Origin: Anagrus nilaparvatae
Taxonomy: Eukaryota; Arthropoda; Insecta; Hymenoptera; Mymaridae
Direction of reading: 5' to 3'
Assembly (NCBI GenBank): GCA_022575985.1
Contig: JAKSXM010000014.1
Location: 26,722,001 to 26,786,000 of the forward strand
DNA length: 64,000 nt
Below, one piece after another: positions 62,105 to 64,000 of the stretch. The translations under genes and the position numbers were made by a program. Below the pieces are notes generated by a model. The model had not been told where the DNA came from. It made no database searches and saw only the letters and a list, made by a program, of their open reading frames with translations. Every line of letters begins with the position of its first letter. The first letter of the stretch is position 1.

Positions 62105-62142
62105 TTTCTCGCAAGAGAAATGAGTTTTTAACATTATAAATA
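62105..62142 (+). promoter_or_regulatory. PSE-like + TATA module, copy 11
   Basis: ATTTCTCGCAAGAGAAATGAG then TATAAATA, 27 nt from the C (62108) to the first T (62135). A start near 62165 falls right at a TTTTT tract (62162-62166). The next T-run is near 62232, so a ~65-nt RNA is possible. Confidence 0.5.
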
Positions 62143-62277
62143 CAATTATTATAATACAATCTTTTTGAAATTTGTTTGTGTAAAAATATTTAAGTACTAA
62201 TACTACATTTAGTACTTTAAAATTATAACGTCTTTTGAATTATCTGCTTTTCAATAATTTCACTGAAACTTAGAGTC

Positions 62278-62455
62278 TCTGGGCCTAGATTCAACATACA
62301 TCATCTATAACATATAACTTTTATAACCAAATTGTATCACGAAAAGTACTAACATTTCTAATAACATTTGTTTTGCGCATGCGCAGTACTATATATTGTG
62401 GATGGTACGGCTTTTTACCACTCTGATATGAATACTGAATCAGGTCCCTGGCGCT
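62278..62455. mobile_element. Fragment of the hAT-like family of 25044-25457
   Basis: TCTGGGCCTAGATTC, ATCATCTATAACATAT, AACATTTGTTTTGCGCATGC and GTGGATGGTACGG match the inverse of 25150-25395, with about 60 bp missing. It adjoins a long hairpin at 62466. Confidence 0.65.
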
Positions 62456-62465
62456 AGCAGTTATT

Positions 62466-62890
62466 AAAATACAGTAACCGTGAATTGGCGTTACAACCAA
62501 AAATATTTTATAGAGCAGTAGACGAAATTTTAGTAAACATTGTAAATAAGTGATAAAACTTAGCAAAAAGCGTTTTGATTAATTAATTAATTGATTAATT
62601 AATGAAATACATTTATTTTATATTAAAATTTTTAATATTTTAAACCTATTATATTTTAAACATAAAACAAGTCATTTTAATAAAATTTCTTGATTTATGT
62701 TATAATAAGTTTAAAATTTTAATAATTTTAATATAAAATAAATGTATTTCATTAATTAATCAATTAATTAATTAATCAAAACGCTTTTTGCTAAGTTTTA
62801 TCACTTATTTACAATGTTTACAAAAATTATGTTTACTTCTCTATAAAATATTTTTGGTTGTAACGCCGATTCTCGGTTACTGCATTTGAG
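62466..62890. repeat. 425-bp near-perfect hairpin
   Basis: Left arm 62466-62675 and right arm 62690-62890 are inverse copies. The inner ~130 bp around CAAAAAGCGTTTTGATTAAT is almost identical between arms, and the outer part (ACAGTAACCG, GGCGTTACAACC) is slightly diverged. The spacer is only some 15 nt. It is a foldback element or recent inverted duplication, and transcription would give long double-stranded RNA. Confidence 0.8.
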
Positions 62891-62960
62891 AAACCGAGAA
62901 GTTTCAGTGTGGACCCAATAACTCGAAAAATATACAGTGAAAATGTCTAAGATTTTACAG

Positions 62961-63700
62961 TGTTGACACACAAATTTATGGGCACGAGCATAAAAGCACA
63001 CGAGTCTGAGCAATATTGAACAAAGTGGGATTAATTAATTTGTAATTTCTCCTTTTTAGCCCCAAGATTCAAACTCCCGAACGGATATACCTTAGATGGA
63101 ACTACGCGGGGCATATGCGGGCTAGCCCTACGACTACTGAGGCCATCCGACGGAATTAATGCATAAAATAACATACAATATTTTTTATATACAATAAAAT
63201 TATTACTGATGAACCTGAAATAAATAAATAAATTTTTTTTTGTGATTTTCTCATAGTTTAATTATTTTTAATTAGGTTCGAATTCATACTGAATATTAGC
63301 AAAAGTAATAAAAAAAAAGGATTGGTATAGGTAATACGTGAGATTTAAGTATTTAAGTATTGAGCATGCGCAGAACAATACTACGGTTTGCCAGCCGAAT
63401 GCCGTAGGAGTACCGTGTTACATTTTGCATCTGGCCCCTACCTCGTTTCGTATGGCTAACGAAAGAGGACCGTACGAATCCTACTGGCTCGCCGCCTATA
63501 TGAAATCCCCACTATATTGGCAAAAAAAAATAACCAAACGCCGCAGGTGGTTTATTGAAGAACTATTTTTTTCCTATATCTAATACACCGCTTGTCGTCG
63601 CCATTTTTGTACATCAGCGCCGATTTTGTCATTTTACGGTGGTAGTTTTTTTTGCCAATACTATTTTTGCTCCTGCCCATGAGTTTGTGTGCAGGCCTTA
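62961..63700. mobile_element. 740-bp relative of the MITE at 47561-47740
   Basis: TTGACACACAAATTTATGGG with ACGAGCATAAAAGCACACGA on the left and GCCCATGAGTTTGTGTGCAG on the right correspond to the ends of the short MITE, and ATATTGAACAAAGTGGGATT is shared just inside the left end. The interior adds GC-richer blocks (63075-63155 and 63355-63640) absent from the short copy, so the short form is probably an internal deletion of this longer one. The 81-codon frame at 63338 lies in this interior and has no recognisable domain. Confidence 0.7.
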
Positions 63701-64000
63701 AATACTCAAATCTGGATAATTTTTAGATAAATTTTCATTTAGCGTCATTAATATTTAGAAAATATAATACATAATTAACATTAAAATAATTTAATTATCT
63801 TAGAATGAAAAAAATTTTTAACATATATAACTAAAGCGTAAATTAAATACAACTCTTTTAATAAACAAAGTATAAAATATTAAATTACTAAATTTTCTTT
63901 AAAAAATATCACATTTCTGATACAATATATTATAATTTACTAGTTTTCTTTCTGATTAAATAGACACACAACCATAATAGTTACAGAAAATATTCTTATA
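63701..64000. other. AT-rich non-coding end of window
   Basis: Nothing beyond AT-rich sequence is seen. Confidence 0.4.

Noticed and set aside
63338..63583. 81-codon ORF
   Set aside because: It lies in the interior of the TIR element at 62961-63700 and has no recognisable motif. Kept only as part of that element.

Overview
This window is very AT-rich eukaryotic DNA, roughly four fifths A+T by eye, with long poly-A/T and TA tracts. It holds GT-AG splice signals, a signal peptide interrupted by an intron, a hAT DNA transposon with an 8-bp target-site duplication, and many TIR/foldback elements flanked by TA. That points to an arthropod, most likely an insect with a strongly AT-biased genome such as some parasitoid Hymenoptera. 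The insect call is inference and I cannot name the species. There is no sign of bacterial gene organisation.

The window is gene-poor. The only protein gene I would defend is a small two-exon gene at 5491-6737 (+). It encodes a ~159-residue secreted protein made almost entirely of a Leu/Pro-rich ~16-residue repeat. Its first coding exon is 12 nt, its 767-nt intron carries a TIR element, and its present stop codon sits inside the repeat array. Other coding signal is relic material: a decayed hAT transposase (26416-27340, minus), an unidentified decayed coding stretch (32697-33096, minus), an integrase-like remnant inside a TIR element (34085-34332), and a 55-codon small ORF of uncertain status (12236-12403).

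Most recognisable structure is repeats. Foldback or TIR elements lie at 1805-2785, 3057-4870, 5708-6036, 8455-8841, 11444-11591, 11738-11970, 19572-19660, 22562-22907, 25044-25457, 26176-27638 (hAT), 29475-29709, 33680-34729, 35851-36049, 39624-39950, 41119-41482, 47106-47417, 47561-47740, 58142-58311, 58490-59251, 62466-62890 and 62961-63700. Several are families with two or more copies in the window.

The most unusual signal is a recurrent two-part promoter module. A ~20-bp element, TTTCTCGCAANNGAAATG, is followed by a TATATAAG-type TATA box whose first T lies 27 nt from the first C of CTCGCA. It occurs eleven times on both strands (232, 11236, 19362, 25551, 44062, 46901, 48062, 52317, 53932, 57307, 62105). 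The layout matches insect U6-type snRNA promoters (PSEA plus TATA, RNA polymerase III), but no U6 or other known snRNA follows any of them. Three copies lie in a diverged ~300-bp duplicated unit with a shared downstream sequence and T-run. The rest have unrelated flanks. The window could therefore hold a dispersed set of undescribed Pol III small-RNA genes. Two hammerhead-ribozyme-like motifs (19805, 47821) are a second RNA-level oddity.
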